Assembly: GCA_029781855.1 (NCBI GenBank)
Contig: JAKOVX010000068.1
Span: 62,001-126,000, forward strand
Origin: Acidobacteriota bacterium
Lineage (GTDB): Bacteria; Acidobacteriota; Blastocatellia; Pyrinomonadales; Pyrinomonadaceae
DNA length: 64,000 bases
Direction: 5' to 3'
Shown: piece after piece, positions 18,301-25,838 of the stretch
Position numbering within the stretch: position 1 is the first letter of the stretch
Layout: each line of letters starts with the position of its first letter
Translations under genes and position numbers: made by a program
Notes under the pieces: model-generated
What the model was told of the DNA's origin: nothing
Database searches by the model: none
The model's input: only the letters and a program-made list of their open reading frames with translations

Positions 18301-18940
18301 ACGGCCTGACGTGGTGGTCCAATGCCGTCTCGCGGCGGGCTGCCCGAACGGTGCAGGCGGCTTTTTTGCCAATGGATTTACGGCCCAGCTGCCGTCGTTC
18401 AATGGGTCATTCCCGGCCCTGCCGATCGGCTTTATCGCGGTCGTCAATACGCCGGGCGGCGGTGCCTCGCGTAACGTTCGGCGGCCGAATCTGGTCGCGG
18501 GTGTGAGCCCGTACCTCAATAACGACCGCAACTTCATCAATCCGGCGGCGTTCTCGATCCCGAATCCGGGTGAGTTCGGCAACCTGCCCCGCAACGCGTT
18601 CTCGGGGCCGTCGTTCAAGCAGTTCGATATGATCATCGCCAAGCGGTTCAAGTTCACGGAGAGGATGAATTTTGAGTTCCGGACGGAGATATTCAACATC
18701 TTCAACCAGGCCAATTTCGCCAATCCGTCGACAACGCTGAATAATGCACTGCCGGCGCTGAGTTTCAACTCAGGCACCGGTGTTTACTCCGCGTCGTCGT
18801 CGAACACGCTGCAGCCGGGCCAAGCGTTCACGCAAGGAGCCGCGGGCTCGACCTTTGGCTTGCTGAGGGCGACGGTCGGCCGTACGGTCGGCCTCGGGTC
18901 CAACCGCCAGATCCAGTTCGGTTTCCGGTTCAATTTCTAA
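15383..18940 (+). CDS. Oar-like TonB-dependent outer membrane receptor
   Basis: A 1,185-residue outer membrane protein. A signal peptide (about 1-27, ending AFAQ) is followed by a carboxypeptidase-regulatory-like beta-sandwich (about 30-115; GRIAGTVTDTAGAVVPGATV). Then come a plug domain (about 125-260; VEGLPINGRQLSQL, GTGGQISVVTKSGGNEFHGS) and a large beta-barrel ending GFRFNF with a terminal Phe. This architecture is the Oar/SusC-like type greatly expanded in acidobacteria, thought to import oligosaccharides, peptides or iron chelates with TonB energy; the substrate is not told by sequence. It has a good AAGGAG site and its own strong terminator, and no SusD-like partner next to it. Confidence 0.93.
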   Translation: MKAKNLVFKISSLTTILLVLFISAFAQGDGRIAGTVTDTAGAVVPGATVTITNEATGDVRTATSSAQGSFLIVALKPSTYTVAVSSSNFETLTRSKLTLLVGQQLDLDLKLQAKGVKVEVNVVAGEESLANTSSASLSANVNPREVEGLPINGRQLSQLYLQAPGGVNSGTGTFGDIRFSGRANQQNVIRYDGVEGTGIIDASPGNLNGEVPSPFRLQSSLENVQEFRVDSSNFPAEYGTGTGGQISVVTKSGGNEFHGSVFEYLRRDGLDARNFFENSSPGIPKGKLTLDQFGGSVGGPIIKDKFFFFGSYERYRGRFGLNFVEAAPSLSLAQPGALIPGTTTPVNPSVQPFIAAFRSSNAVVVPGGTAVSGFDIVQLQDNEKTDEKAYALRLDYQVNPLNKLFFRYFRDEGKDIAPEGVSGRVVTIEAIPQNAVIGYQSIINNSGSLINEFKVGYNGARTRINGSAPTVGGLDFTNLTLNISGSVANTGIAGQGTSSGISIPGGLVRANSATNGRGQPYTPYSVGFIDSLSWIKGNHNFKFGGEVRLVRLYTDRQGGTTYTFSNLTAFLSNTPSSVQYLGDVSAPSPFTSGPGGTRLAKQQYYIGYAQDEWKLRPGLTLSYGLRYEYYSSLLEAHNQMILFNIETGVLRPPTEKPYLTSKANFGPRVAMTWSPNQSGTGFFGGGKTVFRGGFGIYYGPGQTEDQIQPIESDRISSTITSGSLLAFPANIPGIVANFNSNPNNRSYQPRAYANDYKVPERVYQYTFSWQQQLPFNVTSTVAYVGSQGRNLFLRSVANQILPGQTSIVNGTNIPTGVGVVNRTDPMTGQVIGVNTVRQFSIVSGTSVQNPYAEVDYKTSGGDDHYNALQVSLQRSFNSGLTMNAQYTFGKSAGTSAGSNEARTSAALDNFEADRGRNNFDIRHTFNLSALYELPFGKGRRFDFGSTGNVLLGGWEIGGIVNARSGVPVEVLVVRPDVVVQCRLAAGCPNGAGGFFANGFTAQLPSFNGSFPALPIGFIAVVNTPGGGASRNVRRPNLVAGVSPYLNNDRNFINPAAFSIPNPGEFGNLPRNAFSGPSFKQFDMIIAKRFKFTERMNFEFRTEIFNIFNQANFANPSTTLNNALPALSFNSGTGVYSASSSNTLQPGQAFTQGAAGSTFGLLRATVGRTVGLGSNRQIQFGFRFNF

Positions 18941-18968
18941 CCGGAACTTTCAAGGGGGAAAAGGAATT

Positions 18969-18997
18969 GAGGCCCGAGAGGGCCTCTTTTCTTTTTT
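18969..18997 (+). terminator. Intrinsic terminator of the TonB-dependent receptor gene
   Basis: A seven-base perfect stem, GAGGCCC (18969-18975) with GGGCCTC (18980-18986), is closed by a GAGA tetraloop and followed by TTTTCTTTTTT. It is a textbook Rho-independent terminator 29 bases after the receptor stop codon. Confidence 0.93.
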
Positions 18998-19005
18998 GGA
19001 GCCGC

Positions 19006-19330
19006 GATGCGTCGTCAAGTGCCGGCGTTGACTACAAAAGGCATCTAAAATCGTCTCAATCTCGCGCCAATGTGAGACGGGTTAACCTTCCTGTTTGCAG
19101 CAGTTGAGCCCCGAAATCGTCTCACATTAAATGTGCACTCGAGAATATGAGACGGTGGGCCCATCGCTCGCGATGCGTCGTCTAATGGCGTAGTTGACTT
19201 GAGATCAGAGCTCACAATCGTTCCACTTCGCGTACAAAGTGGCACGGGTTAAACTGCGTGGTTGCATCACTTACGCCCGAAAATCGTTCCACTTTAGGTT
19301 TACTCTCGAGAAAATGGAACGGTGGTGCCA
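19006..19330. repeat. Two diverged tandem copies (period 166 bp) of a two-hairpin unit
   Basis: Copy 1 (19006-19171) and copy 2 (19172-19330) both begin GATGCGTCGTC and share spaced blocks such as ACGGGTTAA, CGAAAATCG or CGAAATCG, and CTCGAGAA. Each holds two hairpins. In copy 1 both stems are CGTCTCA/TGAGACG (19052-19058 with 19073-19079; 19118-19124 with 19148-19154). In copy 2 they are CGTTCCACTT/AAGTGGCACG (19219-19228 with 19237-19246, one mismatch) and CGTTCCA/TGGAACG (19285-19291 with 19315-19321). The arms changed together, so the pairing has been kept. Nature unknown: a structured RNA, a REP-like palindromic element or a set of protein-binding sites. Confidence 0.75.
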
Positions 19331-19616
19331 GAAGCAAGAAGCAAGAAGCCAGAAGTAAGAAAGATATTCACGTCCTCTATTCCGTTATGGAGGCTTACCG
19401 GTCGCTATTTATCAAAGATCGCCCGCTCGACGGATCCGTCGAAAGGATCAGTTCTTATCCTAGCATACTATCGTATATCGCACAATATCCTATGTATGCA
19501 ACACGACACTTTGGTGCCTTGCCGTTAGCTCGATTTTTTAACGCAGAGATCGGCGAGGACACAGAGGGGAAAAAGGTAAAGAGGTGTGGGTCGACCTTTC
19601 GTGGCCGTTTAGAGTC

Positions 19617-20067
19617 GGGCTAATGCCCAACGAACACGAGATCATCGCGGTGGTTTAGAGTCGGGCTAATGCCCAACGCTAGTGGGAGTGTGGGATGGCT
19701 ACGCCATGATGCAGGGCGGTCGGGCTATTGCCCGACCGTTTGGTGCTTTGTCTATCTGCCGGAGGCGGCTCCGGGCCGCCGACAAAAGCGTTGTCGCCCG
19801 ATGCCCGCCTTTAGGGCGAGCCGGGCTCCGGGGGTGGATTGCGGCGCTTGACGCTCGGGCATAGCCCGATCGCACTGCGTTGCGGCAAAGCCGCGAGAGC
19901 CAGGAAAAAAGGGGAAAAGTGGCTCCCATATCCATAACGGCCGCTTAGAGTCGAACTACTGCCCGACGTTTGAGAGTGTCGCACGCCGGGAGAGCGTGTT
20001 TCGGCGGTGAGTGTACCGCCCTTACTGACGTGCGGGCTTGCGCAATGTGGGCTTTCGGGCTGTGCCC
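19617..20067. repeat. Five short palindromes GGGC-N3/4-GCCC
   Basis: Copies lie at 19617-19628, 19663-19674, 19722-19733, 19857-19867 and 20057-20067. The first two sit in a longer shared text, TTTAGAGTCGGGCTAATGCC. The third is the best hairpin, with nine perfect pairs (CGGTCGGGC at 19717-19725 and GCCCGACCG at 19730-19738). They look like members of one interspersed palindrome family. Confidence 0.6.
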
Positions 20068-20327
20068 ATCTATTTGCGGAAAAGTTGCACTTTTCCGGCG
20101 GAGGTGACCTAGCGGGCTCGGAGCCCACTTCGGGCTACCGATCTGTCGGAGGCACAGCCTCCTCCGGGACATAATTGGATCCGGGGCCGGCGAAGCGGAG
20201 CCTCGTCGCAAATAGAGCGGCGGAGCCGCGGAGACCCGGGAGCGGGGGATGGTGTGAGCGCGAGAGTTCGGGACGGCTAGTTCCGGCGGTGAGTGTTCCG
20301 CTTTAACTGACGTGCGGGTTTGGGCAA
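20002..20327 (+). repeat. Two copies of a 44-bp direct repeat
   Basis: The stretch at 20002-20045 matches 20284-20327, about 38 of 44 bases by eye. Conserved blocks are CGGCGGTGAGTGT, ACTGACGTGCGGG and GCAA. The copies are 282 bases apart in gene-free DNA. They do not frame a gene or look like IS ends. Confidence 0.7.
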
Positions 20328-20382
20328 CGGAGGTAGGGTAGAGAAGGTTGATCCGCAAATCGGATGCCGTTCCAGTTATTCC

Positions 20383-20865
20383 TCACTGTGATGTCAAATC
20401 GATCACGATCTCGCTAATTGGGTTTCCACGCTTCGTTGAGAACTCAATACTGTCAGATCGACCGTGATCCCCAAATGCGTAGAGGCCACGAAGTTCGGGG
20501 ACTTTGATCTTTCCCGCTAAATATAGTCCTTCGTCCATGTTCCGAGCTACGCGCTCGTCGTCGAAGATCATAACGGAGATCTCGTCATCCGAACAAAATT
20601 GTCTACGGATCGTCCGTGCCAAGCGCACCATCGAATCTCGGTTAAATAGTTTTTCTTTAACTACAATCCTCAAAGAACGCGTATTCGGGGCGAAACGGGG
20701 AATTTCATTCCGCACTACCTTATACTTTGCCGTTCCCGTCCGAGGTTTGTCGCAGTCATTTGTCTGGCCCATCAAAATTCCGGTTGCACAAACGATCATC
20801 GCCGAACAATTCAGAACCAACATTAAATAACGCCAGCACGGCCGAATTTGACTAATTGCAATCAT
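20383..20865 (-). CDS. Hypothetical secreted protein
   Basis: A 160-residue protein with a hydrophobic N-terminal segment (about 13-32, YLMLVLNCSAMIVCATGIL) that looks like a signal peptide or anchor. The rest is a compact domain with alternating strands (SLRIVVKEKLF, DEISVMIFDDERVA, ISEIVIDL) resembling small domains seen only in hypothetical proteins of related bacteria. A ribosome site (AAAGGA) lies about ten bases before the ATG. It borders the repeat-rich region on one side and 340 bases of empty DNA on the other. Function unknown. Confidence 0.6.
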   Translation of the reverse strand: MIAISQIRPCWRYLMLVLNCSAMIVCATGILMGQTNDCDKPRTGTAKYKVVRNEIPRFAPNTRSLRIVVKEKLFNRDSMVRLARTIRRQFCSDDEISVMIFDDERVARNMDEGLYLAGKIKVPELRGLYAFGDHGRSDSIEFSTKRGNPISEIVIDLTSQ

Positions 20866-21206
20866 AGTTCAGGTCCTTTTTTTATGATTAACATCGAGCC
20901 GCAATGCCGATCGCGTTCGATCAGGCCGTATTTTGTCGCGGCGAGTCTTCGTTCATTTAACCCGCTGCCGCTTGGCTTGTAAAACCGCAAAACCAAAGAT
21001 TGACTCTAAAACCGTGTCCCGTACTTTAAACTAGCGTCTTAAATATTGATACTTTTGCGGCTTGGCTTTTTCATGAATAATAACGCTCGGTCCCGGCAAT
21101 GATGTGTGGGAACGTGACAGCGGCGTGACCACTCTTTAGAAGAAAAGGTGCGGTCGGGAGTTACCGCACCTTTTCAATCGTTCTCCGTTAGGGTAGATCT
21201 TCAGGC
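20866..21206. other. Intergenic, no gene seen
   Basis: About 340 bases. Apart from the hairpin at 21143-21174, I see no gene, RNA or repeat. It includes the promoter region of the minus-strand gene ending at 20383 and the downstream region of the gene starting at 21662. Confidence 0.5.
21143..21174 (-). terminator. Terminator hairpin of the secreted 'IPFPF' protein gene
   Basis: AAAAGGTGCGGT (21143-21154) pairs perfectly with ACCGCACCTTTT (21163-21174), a 12-bp stem with an eight-base loop. The stem itself supplies a T-run on either strand. It lies about 30 bases after the stop of the minus-strand gene. Confidence 0.8.
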
Positions 21207-21662
21207 CTAAATTGTATTGACCCGAACCTCAGTCTCAGTCAGCATGCCGTATCGACCCTGATGGTTGATCATATTGCTCTCCTTTTTCGATATCGGCACA
21301 ACATCACCGTCAACATCTCCGGCGACCCATATCTTTCTCAGGAAATACTTGCCTCCGACCTTGTCAAAGACAAGTTCCGAGTTTACCTCGGGATCCTTGG
21401 AGGCAACCCCGTCGGTGAAGAAAAATGTAGAATTCTTATTGTCTACGCTCTTCAACTGGAGCAAATACGAAGAAATAGATTCGTCGTCCGACGGAGCGAT
21501 CCGATACTCTCCGGCGGGGAATGTCCGGTCGTTCAATACAAATGGGAAAGGGATCGTTGCCGCTAACCTGGTGTCGCTATCGATCTGGCCGTAAGCCGTC
21601 GAAATGCCGGCAACCATAATAACCAATGCAAGAATTAAGAATTTTGGCGTATGAATGAACAT
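21207..21662 (-). CDS. Secreted protein of the acidobacterial 'IPFPF...GEYRI' family
   Basis: A 151-residue exported protein. A signal peptide (about 1-25, ending AYGQ) is followed by the motif TIPFPFVLNDRTFPAGEYRI, seen in a large family of small secreted proteins in acidobacteria, predicted to be beta-sandwich and of unknown function. The C-terminal half reads as further beta strands (KVGGKYFLRKIWVAG). The ATG at 21660-21662 is preferred: it has GGGAG before it, and a longer frame adds nine polar residues ahead of the signal peptide. It has its own terminator. No operon partner. Confidence 0.75.
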   Translation of the reverse strand: MFIHTPKFLILALVIMVAGISTAYGQIDSDTRLAATIPFPFVLNDRTFPAGEYRIAPSDDESISSYLLQLKSVDNKNSTFFFTDGVASKDPEVNSELVFDKVGGKYFLRKIWVAGDVDGDVVPISKKESNMINHQGRYGMLTETEVRVNTI

Positions 21663-22102
21663 TGTATTTCTCCCATTATTTACTGGCACGATGACCTGGA
21701 GCGGGTCGTCGGTCGGCTATCGCGGGAACGAGACTTTGATACTGCGTTCGCTCCACCGCTTTACCCGAACCAATCGTGAAAGCGAGCAAAAAGACCGCTC
21801 TCCAAAATGGATCGTTCAAACATCAAGCCCTCATATCGAAAATGGGGAACTTATATGACTTCATTTTCTAGGATGCGTCTTGATCAGATCAAAACGTAAA
21901 ACTGTCGTAAATAAAGGTAAAGAAATGTAAATCCCGAGGACGATCTAATCCAGGAGTGATCCGTCCGAACCTGTTCCAGCGGCGTGTTCAGTCGCAGCCG
22001 CCCGTGAATTGTCTGCCTAATACTCTCTCAACACAAAGTCGTTACGTCATTCGTCAGGATTGCATCGAAGCAACATAGACCCAGATCTTTGGATCGTAAG
22101 TT
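21663..22102. other. Intergenic, no gene seen
   Basis: About 440 bases between divergent genes. It should contain promoters for both, but I see no convincing -35/-10 pair, operator, repeat or RNA. The short reading frame starting at 21655 is not supported by composition or a ribosome site. Confidence 0.45.
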
Positions 22103-22402
22103 ATGGCAAACCAGACTTCTCAACATATATTGAACACCTCGGCCACACTGCTCGGCATATGCCTCTTTGTGATCAGTTCACTCCGGATGAACGACAAGAT
22201 CGCTACCAGCCTGATCGATGATTGCACTTCGGTCGTGGCTATATTGCTGACAATTTCGTGTTTTCTGTCGTTTGTTTCGATCCGAACGAAAGATCGTGCA
22301 CGCGAGGTCCGGCTTGAGTCGTTAGCCGATTATCTATTCATGGCATCTCTTGGGGGAATTCTCCTAACCATTCTGCTCATCACCCTGAACTTCATCCATT
22401 AG
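22103..22402 (+). CDS. Small hypothetical membrane protein, three TM
   Basis: A 99-residue protein with three hydrophobic segments at about 8-24, 40-58 and 76-97. A charged loop between the second and third (IRTKDRAREVRLESLADYLF) is amphipathic. This size and layout match small uncharacterised integral membrane proteins found in many bacteria. There is no motif to suggest a role. No strong ribosome site is seen. It is convergent with the M1-like gene, about 60 bases away. Confidence 0.6.
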   Translation: MANQTSQHILNTSATLLGICLFVISSLRMNDKIATSLIDDCTSVVAILLTISCFLSFVSIRTKDRAREVRLESLADYLFMASLGGILLTILLITLNFIH

Positions 22403-22460
22403 GCCATCCTGCTGCCGCAGCCTTGGCACCCCTACTTTACCAAGGAGGGTGGCTAAATGG

Positions 22461-24560
22461 TCATCTGACAGCGGTGGTTTGTTTTCCTTTGGGGTCGTAG
22501 GGTTCGGCGAGGTATTTTTTGATCGCGTCCTGAGCGTTGTCGTAGTCGTCGCCGAGTTCTTCGGCGCGTTTGTAGGCGGCGACGGCGCGGGTGCGGTCGC
22601 CTTTGGCGTCGTAGGCGTTGCCCATTTTGATATTTGCCCAGACGGAGAGCCACGCCGGGTCGAGGTCGCCGCCGAGGGTCGCCTTGAAATTATCGATCGC
22701 GAGGTCGTAGTTCCGCTGCTCGAGGAACAGCAGTCCGAGGTGGTAATAGACCCACGAATTCGAACGGTCGAGCTTGAGAGCGGCCTCGAACTGCGTCTGC
22801 GCCTCGACGTAGTTGCCGTCCTTGAACTGCTCGATGCCGCGGCGGGCGATCGACGACACACGGAGATCGGGCGAGATGCGGAGCAGCTTGAACTGCGGGT
22901 CGATGACGACCTCGAGCGGTTTACCGGTCGATTCGATGTTAAAGTCGGCGCTTGCCTCCTGCATATCGAGCGTGACTGTCTTGTTGCCGCCCTCGCCCTC
23001 GGAACGGAGCATTACATCGACGGGCAGTTTGAGGTTGTCGTAATTTTGCTTGACGGTACCGCGGGTGATGAATTTGCCGCCCTTGGTGCGGATGATCAGG
23101 TAGTCGGCGGTAAATTCCGGCACGCCGGTGCCCTCGACCCAGCGTGCGAAAAAGTAACGCATATTCTGGCCGGCGATGCTGGTCGTGAGCTTTTCAAAAT
23201 CGTCTATCGAGGCGCGTTTGCCGCGATATTGCTGCAGGTAGGTCTTGAGCAGCTGGTCAAATTTCGTATCGCCGAGCGTCTCGCGCAGGAGCTGAAAGAC
23301 GAGCGCGCCCTTGCCGTACATAATGTACTGATAGGCGATCGACTGGTCGTCGAGATTGGCAGGCGCACGCAGCAGCGACGCCGTCTGTTCGAAGGTCAGC
23401 GATTTTTCGAGCAGCTCGCGGCGAAGGCTCTCGAGCTTTGCTCCCTCGAGCTGGCTTTCGCGAAGCGACACCGCGCTATATTCCGCCAGGCCCTGCGACA
23501 GCCAGGCGTCGTCGAACGATTTGAGCCCGACGGTCAGGCCCCACCACTGATAGGCGGCCTCACGCTGGAGACGCTCGAACGTGATGTCGCGTGCCTCCTC
23601 GAACGGGCGTGCGGCGACAAATAGCATTCCCTGCGCCGAGTAAAAATCGAGGCTGTCGTCATCGATCTCGATGACGTTGAGCTTTTTCGAGGTGTCGGCC
23701 GGGCCGAAGGTCTTGGCGTAATATGTCAACGCCTTGCCGAGCGTTTCGCCGTATTTGGCGATGCGGTCGTCGTTGCCGGGGCGAGCGTAGAACTGCAGTT
23801 CGTAGTCGCCGAACGTCATCTGCTTGGGCGTAAAGCGGCCGTAAGCGAAATTACCGACGAGCGAAGGACGCGATTCGGTGAAGCGGTACTTGCCGCCGTT
23901 TTTCACGACCGGAGTGTCGCTGTAGCCGACGAGCGTAAGGTCGGGCGGCAGCGAGATCGTGATGTCCGAGGTCGCGAGGTCCGCGGCGTAATCATGGAAC
24001 GGGAACCAACGCGCCGCGTACATCAGGTAACCGTGATCAATGCCGATGTAGGCGAGCCGCTTAGAGAGCAGCGGGCCGCCGGCCGGAAGCTCGAGAACGC
24101 CGCTGTATTTGAACCGGAGCGTGACGGGCGTGCCCTTTGAAACGTTGTCGCCGAGGTCGATGCGGACACTCGGACCGATATCAGCGACGCCGACCTGGTC
24201 CTGAACAAACGTAACCTCAGGTGCCGCGGGCTTCGGCGTTGGTTTTGGTGCGCCTTTCCCGGCGGGCTTGGCAGATGTTTCGGCGACAGCAGCGGCGGTG
24301 GGCGGTGCTCCTGCCCACGTGATCGAATCGACCTTGAGCGAGCCGTTGAGTTCGAACGTTATGGTCCGCGTGTCCTCGAGCGGCTTGAACGTGACGTCGA
24401 CCGTCGCATTCAAACGCCTCTCGTTCGGGACGAGCGAGACGTCCATCTGATAATTGGTAACGTCAAACGGCGTACGTTTTACCTGTTGAGCGAAGAGCGG
24501 GATCGACAAAAATACTACGACGGAGGCCGCTAAAAAGACGTTTCTAATGATCTTGTTCAT
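22461..24560 (-). CDS. M1-family-like pseudopeptidase with C-terminal TPR repeats
   Basis: A 699-residue exported protein. A signal peptide (1-24, LFAQ) is followed by an M1-type N-terminal beta domain (about 30-260), a gluzincin-like catalytic domain (about 270-460) and TPR-like repeats (about 570-690; AQTQFEAALKLDRSNSWVYY). The zinc motif HExxH-x18-E reads R333-E-A-A-Y337 and Q356: both His and the distal Glu are replaced at the exact expected spacing, while QWWG and GLAEY around them are kept. The GxMEN exopeptidase motif is also missing. Zinc catalysis is therefore unlikely; a binding or scaffolding role is inferred. It is the last gene of a minus-strand set with the PHP, Dabb and lipoprotein genes. 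Confidence 0.85.
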   Translation of the reverse strand: MNKIIRNVFLAASVVVFLSIPLFAQQVKRTPFDVTNYQMDVSLVPNERRLNATVDVTFKPLEDTRTITFELNGSLKVDSITWAGAPPTAAAVAETSAKPAGKGAPKPTPKPAAPEVTFVQDQVGVADIGPSVRIDLGDNVSKGTPVTLRFKYSGVLELPAGGPLLSKRLAYIGIDHGYLMYAARWFPFHDYAADLATSDITISLPPDLTLVGYSDTPVVKNGGKYRFTESRPSLVGNFAYGRFTPKQMTFGDYELQFYARPGNDDRIAKYGETLGKALTYYAKTFGPADTSKKLNVIEIDDDSLDFYSAQGMLFVAARPFEEARDITFERLQREAAYQWWGLTVGLKSFDDAWLSQGLAEYSAVSLRESQLEGAKLESLRRELLEKSLTFEQTASLLRAPANLDDQSIAYQYIMYGKGALVFQLLRETLGDTKFDQLLKTYLQQYRGKRASIDDFEKLTTSIAGQNMRYFFARWVEGTGVPEFTADYLIIRTKGGKFITRGTVKQNYDNLKLPVDVMLRSEGEGGNKTVTLDMQEASADFNIESTGKPLEVVIDPQFKLLRISPDLRVSSIARRGIEQFKDGNYVEAQTQFEAALKLDRSNSWVYYHLGLLFLEQRNYDLAIDNFKATLGGDLDPAWLSVWANIKMGNAYDAKGDRTRAVAAYKRAEELGDDYDNAQDAIKKYLAEPYDPKGKQTTAVR

Positions 24561-24629
24561 TCTCGTAACCAGAGCAACTGCCTTGAAAATATGCTCTCTT
24601 ATGATGTTCAGCGCCGGGAAATCGTTTGC

Positions 24630-25838
24630 TTATCTCAAGTAAATCGGACTCGACATGATCCACGGCATCCGGTCGGCCTCGAGCCCGAGCTGATCCAGGT
24701 AAGCCTCGACGCGGTACTCGCCGGGGCCGTCGGGCTTGGCCGTAAACTCGGTAGCGGCCGCCTGTTCGGCGAACTTTACGCCATCCTTATAGACGACGAA
24801 CCGAACCGGAACAGGTGCAGTCGCACGGAGCGTGACGCCGTCTACCAATTTTACCTCGTCGCCCATGGCTTGCGTCCCAGCGGAGCTGACGGCTTGAAAG
24901 CGGAAACCGGCGGAGTTGCCGAAAGCCTCGACGCTGGCGAAATAATGCCGCGCCCGCAATGCGTCGATGAGCGATCCGCGGGTCAGCGGCGTGCCGTCGG
25001 CGAGGAGCACGTGAAGCTGGACGATGCCGAAATCGGTCTTGTACGGATCGACCTTGATATTGATGAATCTGTGGCCTGCGTCGTCGCCGAACAGGTGAAT
25101 GCCGATGTTCGAATGGGCGTCGGAGCCAAAAAAGAGCCCGACAGGGCGGCGTTTGGCAGCCTCGTCAAAACGCGTCATGTTCTCGGTCGGACGCCGCAGT
25201 TGCTGGGCGAACATCAGCTCCGGATACGCGGGAGCGGTCCAAATGACATCGCCGAGGGCGACCAGCCAACTGAGCTGTTTGGCGGCGGTTTTGAGGTTAA
25301 GGACCTCGATGCCGTCGAAATCGGCCGACCAGGTTTTGAGCGTCTCGGGATAGGTGACCATAACGACACGGCCTTCGCCGTGGAGCTTCTGGATCACCGC
25401 GTCCGTCTTTTCACGGCGTAGCCCGGCCGCGTCGGCACTGCCCGGCAGCATCAGAAAGCGGTCGGAGTCGGCCGTGTCGATCTCGTTGCCGCCGATAAAA
25501 AGCGTTTTGCCGTAGGTGCCATTGAGCGTGAGCGCCGAGGTGTCGTATTCGTCTGACCAGTGCTCGGTCATCAATACGAAATCGAGGCTGTCGTCATTCG
25601 CCGCCTTGATCAGCTCGTCAAATCCGCCTGTGCTGTGCCCGCCGAGTGACGTATGGGCGTGGATGATCCCGCGGTATTCGCGAAAGCCGTCGGGCTGATG
25701 CTCGACACGCTTCGCCTGCATATCGGCGATCGCGGATGCCCGTTTGCCGGTCTCGTAACGTCGGTAGATGAACGGCACCTGCACCGCGACGAGGACGGCG
25801 AGCAGGACCAATAGGATTCGCTTTAAGATCTTCTTCAA
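24630..25838 (-). CDS. PHP-domain metal-dependent phosphoesterase-like protein, membrane-anchored
   Basis: A 402-residue protein. An N-terminal membrane segment (about 3-24) is followed by a PHP-fold hydrolase core. The metal-binding start is YRGIIHAHTSLGGHSTGG, then FVLMTEHWSDEYD and GNEIDT, and a later FGSDAHSNIG. PHP domains hydrolyse phosphoesters with two or three metals; this group is annotated only as a phosphoesterase or 'PHP domain-containing' protein. The C-terminal third (about 285-400) is beta-rich, fitting a sandwich domain. Its ATG overlaps the stop of the Dabb gene by four bases, so the two are translationally coupled. The substrate is unknown; the anchor suggests a periplasmic site. 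Confidence 0.82.
   Translation of the reverse strand: MKKILKRILLVLLAVLVAVQVPFIYRRYETGKRASAIADMQAKRVEHQPDGFREYRGIIHAHTSLGGHSTGGFDELIKAANDDSLDFVLMTEHWSDEYDTSALTLNGTYGKTLFIGGNEIDTADSDRFLMLPGSADAAGLRREKTDAVIQKLHGEGRVVMVTYPETLKTWSADFDGIEVLNLKTAAKQLSWLVALGDVIWTAPAYPELMFAQQLRRPTENMTRFDEAAKRRPVGLFFGSDAHSNIGIHLFGDDAGHRFINIKVDPYKTDFGIVQLHVLLADGTPLTRGSLIDALRARHYFASVEAFGNSAGFRFQAVSSAGTQAMGDEVKLVDGVTLRATAPVPVRFVVYKDGVKFAEQAAATEFTAKPDGPGEYRVEAYLDQLGLEADRMPWIMSSPIYLR

Larger units (their letters stand above)
19331..20382. other. About 1 kb of gene-free, repeat-rich DNA
   Basis: No reading frame here looks like a protein: candidates are rich in Arg, Pro and Ser and lie in several frames at once. The stretch opens with an A/G-rich run of short repeats (AGAAGC-type, about 19329-19365). 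It then holds several small palindromes of the form GGGC-N3/4-GCCC and two copies of a 44-base sequence, listed separately. Composition swings from AT-rich (about 19.4-19.5 kb) to very GC-rich (19.7-20.3 kb). It may be an accumulation site for interspersed repeats or a decayed region. Confidence 0.6.

Noticed and set aside
19617-20327. Possible CRISPR array
   Set aside because: The repeats are few, unequally spaced and palindromic or diverged; there are no regular spacers and no cas genes.
19258-20358. Several open frames (60-137 codons) in the repeat-rich region
   Set aside because: They overlap in different frames and on both strands, are Arg/Pro/Ser-rich, have no ribosome sites and pass through repeats.
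22449-23624. Long open frame of 391 codons on the plus strand
   Set aside because: It lies antisense within the M1-like gene, whose M1 scaffold, TPR repeats and signal peptide are clear. The frame is rich in Val, Ala, Glu and Arg from GC-rich codon complement and has no family match.
24591-25421. Open frame of 276 codons on the plus strand
   Set aside because: Antisense to the PHP-domain gene; repetitive composition with no motif.
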